Shown: positions 47,763-60,953 of the stretch, one piece after another
Layout: each line of letters starts with the position of its first letter
Numbering within the stretch: the stretch's first letter is position 1
Source of the DNA: Coenobita brevimanus
Taxonomy: Eukaryota > Arthropoda > Malacostraca > Decapoda > Coenobitidae
DNA: 64,000 nt
Direction: 5' to 3'
Assembly (NCBI GenBank): GCA_032717465.1
Contig: CM064697.1
Location: forward strand, 6,590,033 to 6,654,032
Notes under the pieces: generated by a model
The model's database searches: none
What the model was told of the DNA's origin: nothing
What the model saw: the letters and a program-made list of their open reading frames with translations, nothing else
Translations under genes and position numbers: made by a program

Positions 47763-47853
47763 TTTAACCCCTCCAGTCCGAGACCACCATCTGCGTTTTA
47801 TTCTAGATCTTATATTTCCCTTTAGACTGGCACCTCAGACGTGAAGGGGATAA
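47763..47853. mobile_element. 91-bp inverted-repeat element of the TTAACCCC family
   Basis: Left end TTAACCCCTCCAGTCCGAG and right end CTCAGACGTGAAGGGGATAA are imperfect inverted complements. CGTTTTATTCTAG inside resembles the family core. Length and layout match the 96-bp element at 25310-25405. Confidence 0.6.
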
Positions 47854-47854
47854 T

Positions 47855-47930
47855 GAAGGCTGTATCTAATCCCTCCACTTCTTACAGTCTCTCCACAGCT
47901 GAATGAAATCGTCTGGAGCCAGCAGGTATA
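47855..47930 (-). repeat. adjacent copy of the dispersed AATAAAATCG family
   Basis: Carries GAAGGCTGTATCTAAT (47855-47870, second module) and GCTGAATGAAATCGTCTGG (47898-47916, core) in the order expected for the reverse complement of the 50-kb copy. Confidence 0.6.
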
Positions 47931-48420
47931 CAACATTAAATACGTCCCCAATTTCAGACGACTAAATCATGTATAGATCAATGATAAAGACTGATACAAA
48001 ACCATTAACTCCTTCCGTGCAATTGTGTCTTTTTATTTTTTTCTGGCGTGTAAATGTAAAGGGACGACTTGCAATGCCTGAAATAACCACAGGCAAATAA
48101 AAACGCCACATATCCCCAAATCACCCTCCGTCAACATTACCAATAAAATTCCCAGTACGTAAAACAAGAGCCACGAGAATATTGAATCTAATGAAAATCT
48201 TAATTACACGCAGATTTATAGCAAAACTTGGCATATTTTCGCCTAATCCATCACCATGAAGGTAAGATACATTCGGGGGAGGGGGGGTAAAAGAAAATAA
48301 GTTGCGGCAACTTCGATTACTCCATTAACTGTGATGGTTTGATAAAAAAAAAAAAAAAAAACTCACGGGAAAAAAAAAAAAAATCACTGCCACGACAATA
48401 GTGCCGGAAAAGTGGCCATC

Positions 48421-48422
<2 letters not shown>

Positions 48423-48455
<33 letters not shown>
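48423..48455. repeat. (CT)n microsatellite
   Basis: Perfect CT run; two A-runs of 12-17 precede it (48343-48382). Confidence 0.95.
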
Positions 48456-48457
<2 letters not shown>

Positions 48458-48638
48458 GGCAGATGGTGCTGTTTTATCCAATTGCAGTGACAGGCCAAAG
48501 TGAGGGTTTTTTTTTACTCCATTATTATTTATTTTACAACCCACTGCTGCCTCGCTGCCTGCCAATAATCGTCCACTCCTGGGAACCGCGTCTCATTAGC
48601 TATGCCGCCCTTTCTCCACAGGATTTTTTTTTTCTTTA

Positions 48639-48660
48639 CTCTCTCTCTCTCTCTCTCTCT
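48639..48660. repeat. (CT)n microsatellite, short
   Basis: Eleven CT units. Confidence 0.92.
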
Positions 48661-49031
48661 GTATCATCCATTCTTAAGTATGTTTCGTTCCTTTTCATAC
48701 TAACTGCATTATATACCTCCATAGTTTGTTACCTTTCCATCTGTTCTTTGTCTATGTGTCAGTGTGTCTGTCTGTCTCTCTCTCATTCTTTGTCTTCACC
48801 CCCTCACCTCTAGCTGCACTACCCTTAATCCAGCTTTTATCCATTTCTAAGTAAAGGAGAACAGGAGGGCAGAATAAAGAAGGAGAGGGAGGGAAAGAGT
48901 GATATAGGGGATTAAATACAAGAAGCAGAGAGGTTGAAGACAGTGGAAGAAACGGGTTAAACAGAGAAGGGTGTGTTTGTGGAAAAAGACAAGAAAGAAA
49001 GACATATAGACACAGAAAGAATATATAAAGG

Positions 49032-49339
<308 letters not shown>

Positions 49340-49341
<2 letters not shown>

Positions 49342-49925
49342 TATCCTCTTACAGTTCTCTGTTCCCAATCACTATAACTCACCCTCTTCCTCTTTCTTTC
49401 CAGTCCCAGTTAAACTCCCCCGATCTAATCTTCCTTTTCTATCCGCTTTTGATCTTTCTCTTATTTCTTTCTGTTTATGTATATTGCATTTATTTGCTTC
49501 GCAGTTCATCATTTTTCAGATATGCGTCATTACCATCAATGCCAACACCAACCTTTGCAGTACCACTTGAAGTCCTCATCATTACCTTTAAAATATTAAC
49601 ATATTAGCAACATAATCATCACCATCTCTGATATAAAAATTCTCTACAAAGAATTAAGCAACCAAAGCCTGAATTTTAATTACAAGAATCATCATCATCA
49701 AGGTCACCACCACAATTATTTTGGCTTTATGATGCGTCCAGTCATACCTCTAGCCAGGTTAACAAGGTCTTGTGTTTATTACTCACTGCCTCCTCCTTTA
49801 CCTTGAACTGTCTTTTTCACTGTCTTCATCTTTTTCACTATCTGGATCCTTTTCACTGTCTGGGGTATCCGGTGACTTTTTATTTTACTTATTTATTTAT
49901 TTTTTTGTACCTTTTCTAGCTGCCA
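49340..49925. other. T-rich low-copy sequence, no gene seen
   Basis: CTGTCTTCATCTTTTTCACT / CTATCTGGATCCTTTTCACT (49810-49855) is a short local repeat. No gene recognisable. Confidence 0.42.
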
Positions 49926-50090
49926 CCAGTTTAATTTATTCTGCTTGAGAGGGATTTTTTGAACTGGAGGGGTTAGATATAGCCTTCTTTATCTCCTTCA
50001 ATGGGCAATGTATCATCTAAGTTGAATAAAATCGTGTGGAGGAAGCGAGAATTAATTGAGCTAATGGGTTATCGGGGTTAAGAATTTTCC
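49926..50090. repeat. dispersed short element copy with inverted cores
   Basis: CAGTTTAATTTATTCTGCTT at 49926-49945 and AAGTTGAATAAAATCGTGTG at 50019-50038 are imperfect inverted copies of the family core. GTTAGATATAGCCTTC (49972-49987) lies between, and GGGGTTAAG ends the segment near 50089. Confidence 0.62.
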
Positions 50091-51880
50091 TATAAGACTG
50101 TTTTCTATCCAGCAGGCTTCTTTCTCCTCCTCACACAACCCTCCTATTTTGCTCTCATCACGTCTTCTCCTCTTTTTATTTCTCTATTCTTTCTTGTTCC
50201 ATTACTACTTGTCCCTTTTTTTTTTATTCTTCACTGATGTTTCTCGTTTATTTCTCGCTGCTCGTCTCTTTCCTGCAGCGCTTTTGCCTTCTTTCTCTGT
50301 TTTACTTTACTTTCTAGCAATTTATTTCTTCTCCTGGGCTTCCTCTGCAATATTTTACTCTACCCCCTTTTCCTGAAATCTACTTTAACTGATTACCCCG
50401 CCCCTATTCATTCATTATTTCCTTCAGTCTCTCGCCAATCCGTTTTCTTCTTTTCCTCTGCTTGTTTTATTTTCTTCTGTATGCTTCTTTACGTACTGTT
50501 CATTATCTCCTCCTCCTTTTTTTCTTTCTTTTACTTTCTGCTTCTCTTTACTGTCCCGTTTAATTTTCTCTACCGTCTCTTCTCTATTCGTTTACCTCTC
50601 TTACCAAGTTCATCCTTTAGCCAACTTTCTTTCCTCTTCTCTTCTCCCTAGCCTCCTTCCGCTCCCTTGCCTCCTTCCCTAACGCTCTTGTTCTCTCTTT
50701 GCCTCTCTCATCTTTAGCCCTCTCTCTCTCTTTTCTTCTCTTCCCTTGTTGCTTTCCTTTATGTTCTTATTTTTTGTCCCTTCTCTACCCAATCCGTTAC
50801 TTTCCTCTTACTTCTTCCCCTCTGTCTCCTAATTTTCCCTGCCTTATACAATATATCTCCTGTGTTATCATTTCTTTTCTATTCTGTTTCTTTCTTTTAT
50901 CTATGTCCCTCCCTTTCTGTCTACTTCCATTCTATTGCCTCTTCTTTTCTCCAGTATTATTCTTTCCTTTGCCCCTTCCCTCTCTTATCTCTTCCTCCTC
51001 TCTATCTCCCCCCTTTCCCCTGTGCTTTCATTACTCTCCTCATTAATTGCTTTGCCCCTCTCTTCTTCTGGGTATAATCATTTCCCTCTCCCAACACCAC
51101 TCTGTTGCGCTTTCTCTCTCCCCTTTTGTTTTCTCTCCCTCCTCTTTATTATTTCACTTCTTCCACTTAGCTTTTTACCCTAACTGGCTCCTTCTGTCTC
51201 TGTCTCTGTCTGTCTGTCTCTCTCTCTCTCAGAATATACCACCACTGCATCATATTTATTTTAACTTGAATCTTTTGCACTCTCATTTCTCCTCTTGTCT
51301 CGATCTCTGAGGTCAATATTTTCTCCTCAACACTCACTATGGCCTTGTTCTCTCTCCTCTTCCATCTTCACTTCCTCTTTTATTTTTACCTTTACCTTTG
51401 TCTGCTCTTTCACCAACAGCTCTCTTACTAATCTTACCTTGTTATCCTTTACTCTTTTCTTTAATTCCTATAATCCTTATGCTTTTCTCATCTCCTTCCT
51501 CAATTTCTTGGTTATCTTATTTTTCTTTTCAGCCTTCTTTATTCTCCTTACCTCATACAGTTTCCTTTCCTTGCATTTGTACCCTACCTCGTAAAAAGCC
51601 TCATTTCTCCCAGCTGTTCAATCTTTCTTGCTTTTTTCATCGTCCCTCTACCGGTTATTTTTTACTCCATTACTTTCTATCATCACTCAAACCTTTATTA
51701 CTATTTATTCAATCCTTTCTTCTGGTCCTTCCACTATTACTAAAATCTGCCTTGTTATCTTGGCTGTTCTTCTCAATTCCTGTTCTCTGTCTCCACTCAG
51801 ATCTCTTCTCCATTACACGTCCCCTTTCTTCCGTCTTCTCTGCCCCTCCCCTCTCTCTTCCCTAATCGTCTCCCAGCCTC
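50091..51880. other. 1.8-kb pyrimidine-rich block
   Basis: Top strand overwhelmingly T and C, with TTTCTTCTC, CCTCTTCTTTT and CCTTCCCTCT words and no sharp period. All frames of 70-155 codons are S/L/F/P-rich by-products. Confidence 0.7.
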
Positions 51881-51994
51881 TCCTCCCAGATGATGAAGAT
51901 GGGGGACATCATAAGGCGGCCAGGTGTCGCCAGATGGTCTGTCATGCACTCACACACGTACATGCACATTCATACACACACTGCCATATTTAGA

Positions 51995-51995
<1 letters not shown>

Positions 51996-52025
<30 letters not shown>
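51996..52025. repeat. (AC)n microsatellite
   Basis: AC run of 30 bp. It is followed by two echoes of TTGCTATA and ACACACA (52025-52090), suggesting a roughly 60-bp decayed duplication with TGCCATATTTAGA upstream. Confidence 0.93.
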
Positions 52026-52026
<1 letters not shown>

Positions 52027-52090
52027 TGCTATACCAAGAAAGAAACACACATACATACATTCACACATATATTGCTATATTTAGAAACAC

Positions 52091-52612
52091 ACCCACACCC
52101 ACATTATTGTACACAGAATGGTAGCTTTCGAGCGACAAGGGGTTTATACCCATATTAAGCATAATTCTGTATACAATAACAACACACAGATAATCAGACT
52201 GGCAGCACTTAGAATGACAGGGTATTACCTCAAAACCATGGATGCACAAATAGACTTGATCACTTACCCAACATACTATCACACCTAGCACAAGTCGAGT
52301 ACCTATTAAGAACGGTTGCCAAATGGACCTGCAGGACGCAAATTAGTTAAAAAAAAAAATACATCACAAGGAAACATATAAAAACAAAGACAGTGCTTCT
52401 GATACGAGTACACAGAAATCAGCACATACATAGACGCCGATGATCATAAATGAAGTAGGAGAAACCATTACAGTTCTGATGGTGACATGAAAATAAATCA
52501 AGTAACATTTCAGGAAAAACATACGTGCTGTAAAAACGCCCATGCTTTGTTTATGATACTAGATCTCTGGTTCTGTTCTTCATTTGTTTCACTTGATTCT
52601 CCCCATATTAAC
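52091..52612. other. low-copy sequence, no gene seen
   Basis: No recognisable element or gene. Confidence 0.4.
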
Positions 52613-52640
52613 CTCTCTCTCTCTCTCTCTCTCTCTCTCC
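52613..52640. repeat. (CT)n microsatellite
   Basis: CT run of 28 bp. Confidence 0.93.
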
Positions 52641-53095
52641 CTGACGTCACCGCACATCACCCAGCCCTCCCCCCCTTGCCCTCCCACACCGACGATATAG
52701 GTAATATAGATAAGGGCCATCCATTGCCGGGCCGAGAGAGCGCAGCGAGGACCAAATGAGGCGAGCTGAGCGTGTAGCCTCTCACTTATCTGGGTGCTGG
52801 GACACTCGATTTGGCTCTCTATCCACCAGCACACCCCTCTCAGCCCCCCTCTCTCCCTCCCCGTCCACCGCCCCCATCCCCTACGCCCCAGGTGCTACGT
52901 CATACTGCGTGAAAATATCGATACGGATAAGATAGTCCTGGATGTATCGAGGGGCATCGGGGAGAGAAGAGGAGGATGAAGAAGAGGGAAGAGAGAAGTG
53001 GCTGATGACGGGAGAAGTGGAAGATCTGAAGAAAGAAGGGAGCAAAAGATTAAAAAAGGAAAAGTAAATGAAGTAATGTATGATCTGAGACGATG

Positions 53096-53097
<2 letters not shown>
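52641..53097. other. low-copy sequence, no gene seen
   Basis: C-rich to 52890, then purine-rich; nothing recognisable. Confidence 0.4.

Positions 53098-53158
<61 letters not shown>
53098..53158. repeat. (AC)n microsatellite, 61 bp
   Basis: Pure AC run. Confidence 0.97.
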
Positions 53159-53160
<2 letters not shown>

Positions 53161-53440
53161 ACATGATACTAGCTTTAGCACACCAAAGATTTTTATTTAT
53201 TCAGAAATTAAATACACAGTTCACGAAAAAAAAAAAAAAATGAAACGCCACGAAAATAAGGAAGGCCTAGTTCCTTGCCACACAGAGGCCAATGTACAAT
53301 CCGTCTGGCTGTGAGAGTGAGAGCTGAAGCAGTGGCAGGAGACCCAGGATTCTCGCCAATCAACATAACTCCCACCCAGCACACCCGCGACTGTCGTTTA
53401 TCTGGCTGCTCTGACTCGCCTTCCGTCTCCCTCACTTCTT

Positions 53441-53910
53441 CTGGCGCCTTCCATCCTGCCCATCCTCATCCCTCTATCCCTATCCTGTATTCCCTATCGT
53501 CCCCTGACCATCATATATCCGATGCCCTCTCATACCCCCTCTTCCCCTGAAGAAAACATAATCCTGCCCCTGTACATCGTTACCCCTTCCTCTCCCGTCC
53601 CCTGGCGTCTTCCATCCTGCCCGTCAACATCCCTTCATCATTACCCTATATCCCCTGTCATCTTCTGACCATCACACAATCCGGTGTTCCTTCTTACCCA
53701 TCCCCCCTCAATAAAACAAAATCCCTCCTCCTCATCTCCTGTATACGTTTTGCGTCTTTTACCCTTCCCTCCTGTCGCATCCCTTCATCCCTACCCTATT
53801 ATCTCCCGACGTCCCCTGACCAGCATAATATCCGCTACTATCTCTTATCCATCTCACTCCACCTCAATAAAACAAAATAGGCCCCTGTATACATCTGTAC
53901 ATCTTAAATT
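53441..53910. repeat. tandem triplication, unit about 148-163 bp
   Basis: CTGGCGCCTTCCATCCTGCC (53441) and CTGGCGTCTTCCATCCTGCC (53602) start copies one and two; TTGCGTCTTTT (53750) starts copy three. In each, CATCCCT..ATC, CCTATY, CCCTGACCATCAT-like (53503, 53666, 53815) and CTCAATAAAACAAAAT-like words followed by CCTGTAYA occur in the same order. Confidence 0.85.
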
Positions 53911-54300
53911 TTCTTGGTTAAAAGCACTGTTTCTTTTATACCAGATACTATGAAAGAATTTTATACAACTTAGGATAGACAATCAAGCTGCTAAAGGTCG
54001 TCCATCTTCCTTTAGCCATAAACCCTCTTTTAATTCTTTTGGTTAAGTCAATAATAACTCCTTACACACGACTGTCAGCTTATATTCGTACTAGGAACAC
54101 TTGACAAACCCATACACTACTCACAGAAGATACCTCAACATGTCCTCACATACAGTCCAACACCTCTCTCAGTAAGCTTCATCACTCCACAGCTCATTCT
54201 GTCTTCCCCTAACTCAACTTTTCCCGTACCTGATCACCTTTCACACAGCCATCTCCTAAACATTCTATACTACCTAACACCCTAGCTTCTCTTTGTAGCG
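53911..54300. other. low-copy sequence with a core-like word, no gene seen
   Basis: GAATTTTATACAACTTAGG at 53957-53975 resembles the dispersed family core (as in the 45.6-kb copy). CTACCTGACCACC-like sequence at 54353 echoes GTACCTGATCACC at 54228, a decayed 123-bp duplication. Confidence 0.42.
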
Positions 54301-55730
54301 TGCACCTTTCCACCCCATATTACCTCTCTCCCTGCGTCACTTTTTCCCTCTACCTGACCACCGCCCACACATCCACCTCCTCAACTCTCCATAAACCCTC
54401 TCTTCATGGACATCCGCTCCCCAAGCAATCTCCCTTCTTCACAAAATCATCCTCCACTCCCTCCTCTCCCCCTCTCCCTCCGGCTGTTCGACCTGGCCTC
54501 TGAAGTTGGGAGGTTAGCGGGTCAGCAGAGGTCGGTAAAAGGAAATGGAAGTCCACCAGGGTCGCCCGATTTCTGCATACATCGATATTGGTTACTTTTT
54601 TTTTATGCGAAAGTAAAGATACGAGTCTGGGGATTGTGAATGCAGTTTTGGTATTGCCCACGGGATACATTATAGGTTTTATATTGAATTCTGGTCATCA
54701 CAGGGTATATTTTCTTGGTATTTACAACTATCCCTGGAACACATAGGCTTTGGCTTCTTTAAAAGGGACGGGAATGTGAAATAATACTATCGAGAATAGC
54801 ATTCACTTTTCCCATCTTATGTTCAGCCATCCTGCCTAACATTTTTAATGTACTGAATCTTGACAGATAAATATACACCATCAGATGACGTTATCCGTAC
54901 TCATTTAACAACACTCAAACACTACACCACACACAGGGGGTTATGGCGCGTTGGTGGACCGTAAAAGAGAAGTGAAGAACGTTTTAGGGAAATTCAGAAT
55001 ATCAATCTGTTCCCTGTCTTACCCGGAATCGATTTGGTGATCCTTCATTCAGCAGGCTACTTCTCTAACACATGACTACCCCTTCCCATGATCAGCTCTT
55101 GTCCCTAATCTCCATCTTCCTACCTATGCTCCTTCTCATCTATTGATTTCAACACTGCTATTAAACATCAAGCTTAGTTCCTCTCTACCCGCTGCTACCT
55201 ACTTCAACTCCATATTATCTACTGTTGTCCTTCACTATCGCTCCCTACCTACCATAGTAGTCTCCCACACCACACTGTTCCTCCATTCCCCGCACTGCCA
55301 TTTTCCGCCTCACCTCGAACTGCTCCCTCCTCGCCAGCCTCACGGTCTCTCACTGCTGCACTCCGCCCTTTCTGCCATCACTGCCCTTTATCGCCGAATA
55401 CTTCCGTCATTCTTATAACTTACTCAGCAATGAAAATCAATTTGTTCGTCCCTGGTAACTTTGTCTCCTATGAACTGCTATTTCTTTTTTTCCTGCTCCG
55501 ACCTATCAGTACTTTGCTCCATTCTGCTTGACTTAGCTCGCTCCGGCCTCGAAAAATTTCTTTATCCATTCTTTCACTGACCTACCTTCACCGACGACAC
55601 CTTGATCTACTCGTCTCCGACCTACTTGAGCCTGTCTTGTCCTACCAGTTCTGACCTATCTCTTCCTCCTCAAGTATAATCTTTCTTGCCTCATCATTAT
55701 TTGATCTACTTTGATCCGTTCTCCATTACC
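54301..55730. other. low-copy, C-leaning sequence, no gene seen
   Basis: No gene or RNA recognisable. Frames at 54404-54670 and 55143-55418 are unassigned and compositionally biased. Confidence 0.42.
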
Positions 55731-55734
55731 CTCT

Positions 55735-55990
55735 CCTACCTTGCTCCTGCCCTGTCTTGTCCTACCTTGTCTTGTCCTACTCTACCTTGTTCTGCCCTGT
55801 TCTGTTCAAACCTGTCCTACCTTGTCCTGTTTTACCTTATCTTGCCCTGTCCTGTCCTACCTTGTCTTGCCCTGTCCTATCCTTTCTTGCTTTCCCTATC
55901 CTACCTTCTCTTGCCCTGTCCTGTCCTACCTTGTCTTGCCTGTCCTGTCCTGTCCTGTCCTGTCCTGTCCTGCCCTGCCCTCCTGCCTTA
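55735..55990. repeat. CCTGT/CCTTGT pentamer-hexamer degenerate repeat
   Basis: Built of CCTGTCCTACCTTGTCTTG words (unit about 25 bp), ending in perfect CCTGT units at 55938-55970. Cysteine/leucine/proline frames on all three plus frames are by-products. Confidence 0.9.
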
Positions 55991-56234
55991 CCCCTTTCCA
56001 CCCGGCTCCAAGCTTTCCATCCAACACGCCTACACTCCCGGATAATAGAAAATGCATGCCAAGGAAACGTAAACTGCACAACTCAAAAGAGCCCCGCAGT
56101 TCGGCAAGCGATACAATGCACGGCTCTGGCCTCATAACGGCACAGTATGGGACCTTCTTTCACAAACCGTGTCGGACCATCAACTTCCTTTTGTGCAGGG
56201 TTGAGGCGGTGTAGTTGCTGTGTGCCGACGACTA

Positions 56235-56425
56235 TACTGCGGACGGAATGACTAAGGCGTGATTTTTACTAACCAGTGAAAATCCGCATAGCACTATTAT
56301 CTGGGGATCCTTTATGCCGTCACGAGGCTGGGTCAGTTTACCTGCAGTTTGCCGCTGACTACACAGCAAGCTCAATTATTAAACTGCGATTTATCTTAAC
56401 ACGTGAAAATCCTTATAGAGTCGAA
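56235..56425. repeat. diverged duplication of a GATTTTTACT...GTGAAAATCC word
   Basis: CGTGATTTTTACTAACCAGT followed by GAAAATCCGCATAG (56258-56292) resembles TGCGATTTATCTTAACACGT followed by GAAAATCCTTATAG (56384-56418), about 126 bp apart. Confidence 0.6.
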
Positions 56426-56439
56426 GACAAGAAATCATC

Positions 56440-56610
56440 TGTGTTGTCAGATTTTAACTTCTTCACTATCACGGATCTCTCCGAAGCTGAATGAAATCGT
56501 CTGGGGAGAGCAAGGATAAATGTAAAAGATGATTCACAATGATGAGGCAAAGGGAGGTTGTATCTAACGCCTTTACTATGAGACTGTTAGCTTAAGCGAA
56601 TTATTACCGC
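56440..56610 (-). repeat. dispersed short element copy, core GCTGAATGAAATCGTCTGG
   Basis: Core at 56486-56504 and second module GAGGTTGTATCTAAC at 56554-56568. Same relative content as the 47.9-kb copy but with a different order, so internal rearrangement or an adjacent unit is likely. Confidence 0.58.
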
Positions 56611-57035
56611 CAAACGGTTGAAAAAAAAAATCATAAAACCTAAATCGTACAGAATTTAATGGTCCACCTTAATGAAAAATAAAGACTGAAAAAGGTGCTA
56701 TATAAATAACCTATATTCATCCCGTCTATACTCTCACAGGGAATTAAAAAAAATAAATAAAAAAATCAACCAATACATAAACGTAAACATCAATAAATCT
56801 AAGAGGTAAGGGAAAATAAAGAGATGAATAAATATGCCCTCTGATAAATAAACGTAAGCCTCGATAAATCCGAGAGGCGAGGAAAACCGACTAATAAACC
56901 CACTGATGAATAAAAGAAAACTTCAATAAATGAAAGAGGCGAGCGAAAAAAAAAAAAAAAAGCGGAATCAGTTCACATTCGTATTCTCCCAGGACGACTC
57001 GAGTGGATTCATTACCACTGGAACTCGACGACAAT
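56611..57035. other. A-rich low-copy sequence with a small tandem repeat
   Basis: TAAACGTAARC-TC-ATAAATC and GAGAGGCGAGGAAA-like words recur near 56775, 56850 and 56915, about 70 bp apart. Confidence 0.55.
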
Positions 57036-57212
57036 ATTTTTCCCATTCCTCACTTCAGTATTTTTTCCTCTCACTCACTTCAGTATTTTCCCCCACTCAC
57101 TTAAAATATTTCCCTTACTTCAGTGTTTTTTCCTTCACTCACTTCACTATTTTTCCCCCTTACTCAATTCATATTTTTCCCTTAACTCACTCCAATATTT
57201 TTCCCCCTCACT
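57036..57212. repeat. tandem repeat, unit about 26-30 bp (CTCACTTCAGTATTTTTCCC)
   Basis: CTCACTTCAGTATTTT followed by TTCCCCC recurs six times with small indels. Confidence 0.85.
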
Positions 57213-58775
57213 AACTACTCCCTAAAATGGCCACACGACTCAACCACCCTACCCAACTAGTCTCCTTCTACCACATCATCTGTCTTTTTCTTCATTATAC
57301 ATTTTCATTTCCATCTTTTTTCCCAGCTACTCTTCTTCTCTGACGCATATTGGTTTTCTTGTCTTTGGTTATGCGTATTTTTCTTGTTTCTTCCGCTTTC
57401 ATTTGTACTGATTGCTTTCTTGTCTCTGTTTTCTTCTGTATTTTTTTCTGCTGCTTCCACTGAGACGCGTCAACCATATTTTCTTCCTTATTCACTTCAA
57501 GATATGGGTAAATATTTCCTGAAGTGCCATACAATACAACCCATCCCATCCAACAACACACACATGATGTATTTTCAACTTGATTTTTTTTTCTTTTTTG
57601 CTATCTTCTCTTTCATTTGTCATAATTCTGTTTCCCTCTTTCTTGCTTTGTACATTTTTACTACTAATTCTCAAATAATTTTCTTATTACTTTCTCTCTC
57701 ATTTGTCGTATCATCCACCCACATTATCAAAACGTTTTATCATTCTGCGTTTATCTTTGCCTGATCCTGTTACCTCCACTGTCATCTGTCATATTATTGT
57801 ATTCCTATATCACGTTCAGTTTATTTTTACCTTCTCAATTTTTTTTTTCTACTTCCTTTTTCGACGGCAGTATTTATATATTTTTCCTTCTCTCTTGTCT
57901 GGCGTATATATTTTTTCAGCAACTTCCTTGACTTTCTTCCCTAAAATTAAAACTTTTCTGCATTTCTCACTGTGTATTTTTTCTGTTACTTCATTTCCCG
58001 CTAACAGTTGCTTTTGTTTTCCCATGCCTTGTTTATGGCATTCTTTCTACTACTTCCTCATTCTGCTTTGTTGTGTAATTGTTTCCCGATTTCTTACCTT
58101 GCGAATATTTCCTGGTCTGTCGCTAGATTGTTTTCAGTCTTCTCATTTTACGTATTTCTCCACTTCTTCCTCATCTCATCCAGTTTTTATACATCCTTTT
58201 ATCAAGTGTATTTTTCCACTTTAACAAAAGCTATCTTCTTCTTATGACTCCTTTATTTAGTGCATTTTTACCTCTGACTCTTTTTATTATTTACTTCTTA
58301 AATCTTCCTTATCTAGTGTATAACTTCCCTTATTTCCTTTAGTTATCTAGTCCATTTATCTTCCTAACCTATTGCATTTTCCTCCGTTTCCCACTGTTAT
58401 CTGCTTCCTATACCTTCCTTATCTAGCATGTCTTTTCTCAGCTTCCCTTTGTTATCTCCTTCTTTTACACTCCTTATCTCGTGTTTTCTTCCTTGCAGTA
58501 TTTCTTTCTTTTCCTCTCTCCTCCACTTCCTCTTTCCACGCTTCTCTCCCAGAAAGATTAGCCTCCAGAGGAATAAACTGTGACCTCTGATGAAAAAGTG
58601 GTGCCCTTTACTTCTCGCTTCCCTCCTTCACATATCTCAGTTTTCCACCCGTCCTTTCATCCCACCTCCTCCTCCTCCTCCTTCTTCCTCCCCCTCCTCC
58701 TTCTACTTCCTCCTCCTCCTCCTCTTGTTCCTTCCTTCACGCTGTCTCTCCTTTCACTCTCAAGTTTTGGAAGCT
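57213..58775. other. pyrimidine-rich block with decayed minisatellite
   Basis: T-rich sequence; between 58240 and 58500 TTATCTAGTGTA-like and CTTCCTTATCTAG words recur about every 45-60 bp. Frames of 100-173 codons are F/S/L/P-rich by-products. Confidence 0.6.
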
Positions 58776-60953
58776 CTGTAAATTTGTCGCTCCCTTCTTA
58801 CATGTCTAAAACGTTTTGGTTCTTTCTTTCACTCCGGCGGATCTTGACTCTATGGTACAATTTACTGCTAACGTTACCTTCTCGAATAACATTGTCATGG
58901 TTAAATAATTATATGCTAAAAGCAGCTTCAGTCTTGACTCTGACAAATAAAAAATCCACGACTGGACGTATAAGAAAACTACACTTCATTATGACGCTGT
59001 CTCCTGCCTCTAACAATTCTACTAACTTCTAATATTACGTTAAAGATTCATGGTCAGCATATATTGGTGCTATATATGTCCTGCCATATGTAACTGCTCT
59101 TTTTTTTTTTTCCCCCGCCATCCACGACCTTCAACTGCCGGCAGGGGTAGGGGCCGAGGACCCCCATTCCCTTCCGACCACTTACCACTCGGCGGGGGCG
59201 TGCTTCGGGACCAATACATTTCGAAACTTCGACGATTCCAATGTTCTCTCCAAAGTTACTCCTTGCTAAAAATTCTGGCGGACAAAGCTGCTAAAAAAAT
59301 GTTCTTTATCGTTTTCCTTTTACAACGTATTTAACTACTGCCAGTTATCTACAATCCGTCTTTTTGTCTGCAATATTAGTTCGCATGTTGCAACAACTGA
59401 TTTTTCTCCCTTTTACTCCCGAGTCTGCTCGATTTCTTTGTTGTAAACTAAAGTCCTTTTCTTTCTCTGGTCATTCTCTCTCACTCGAGGAAGCCTTAGC
59501 TCAGCTCTGGTCACCTTCCATCCCGAGATACCATCATCTTCACCCACTCGCTCTCCCTCTTGGCTCCCGGTCTCCCGGTCACCTTCAGTTTCCTTCGCTT
59601 ACTCTCTTCAGATATCCATGTATACTTTTATTATAACTCACTGTGTATTTCAATGTCCACGTAATTCTATTTTCTTCCTTTTTTTTTTCCTCTGCTTTTC
59701 TTTACTTCCGTCGATGCATTTATTTATGTATGCCAATATTCACCCGCATTTACTTATGTCAAAATACCCAATAGCAAACATTATTTATGGAATAATCTAC
59801 TTAAATTTTAACTAATGTCTGGGCTGTAACTCTGACTCACCTACAGCATTATCTACACTTTCCTTTCATGAATCGTGTCCTTTATGGTGTTTCGCGCTTT
59901 AACTTCCTTCATAATGTCCTCAACCTCTCCCGGGTATTCTTTTATTTCTTCAATGATTGTAACACACTTGGAATTTTATTAGGGCTAACTACAGACGATT
60001 TTATTCACCTGAGGAATACTTGTCTTAGTGAAAGGAGCGAAATCTGTCTCGACTAATCCTCTCACTGACTGAACCACAATTATGAATCATAATCTGGTAA
60101 ACTTCACACGATGTTATTCAGCTGGTGAAAATCCCACCCAGGGAAAAGATTACTGTCAATAACTCTCTCCACACAATCATCCTTCTGTCTTCATCAAGAC
60201 TTTCCAGCCCTCATTTTTTCCGCTCTGGTCCTCCTCATTCTCACAATTCACTCATTTATCAGATTTTCATTTCTCGCAGATCGCTGCTATGTTCCCTGGG
60301 TCATTATTTTTCTCCCCATCTCCAGTAGCATTTTCATTTCCCTCTGCGACTATTTTCATTTTTTTTTTTCAACTTTTGAGGACTCTGTGCTCGCACACCG
60401 GTATCGTTCATCTTATTTTTTTCATCATTTCTATTTTTACCTTGTGAGATATTCTTAAGTACTGTAAAAGAAGTGGTATTTCTTCACAGTTATTACAAAT
60501 CTAATATCTTATATTTTCAGTTTCTTTTAGGTTACCTGGATATCGTTGATGCTCTAAAGTCACTTACTGAAAGTTAAATAAGTCTCACATTTGCCTAGGG
60601 GCAAATTTTCTTCTATTCAGCAAGAGACAGATATGTCAGTGTGAGCTGTGACTGAAATGTGCGTGAGGCTTGACAGTGAGAATGTGGCAGCATGATAACT
60701 TATGTAGTGTGATCGTGGCTTCTACTCAGTGACTTACACAACGTCCGGAATTTATTGCTGATACTGTACCTCCCTTCCTCTTGACCTTTATCGTGCTGCA
60801 CTGCATTATACATATACTGTATATATTCCGAAGACAGAGTTAGGACAGAAAGCCAGAATCAATATCCTTATCTCGAAATCAGTGGATGTGGATTTTGACG
60901 TTCAGTTCCTCATCCTTATAGAGGGACAATCTTCGCAGACTCACATCCATAGA
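58776..60953. other. low-copy sequence, one core copy, no gene seen
   Basis: The family core occurs as GACGATTTTATTCACCTGAG at 59994-60013, and a weaker ACGATGTTATTCAGCTGGTG at 60108-60127, about 115 bp apart, which matches the two-core layout of the 6-kb copy. Nothing else is recognisable. Confidence 0.45.

Noticed and set aside
52111..52290. Reading frame around IRLAALRMTGYYLKT that looked transposase-like
   Set aside because: The frame is not continuous when rechecked base by base, and the phrase matches no family I can name.
55686..56214. Cysteine/leucine/proline-rich frames of 119-167 codons
   Set aside because: They are products of the CCTGT/CCTTGT repeat; all three plus frames are open.
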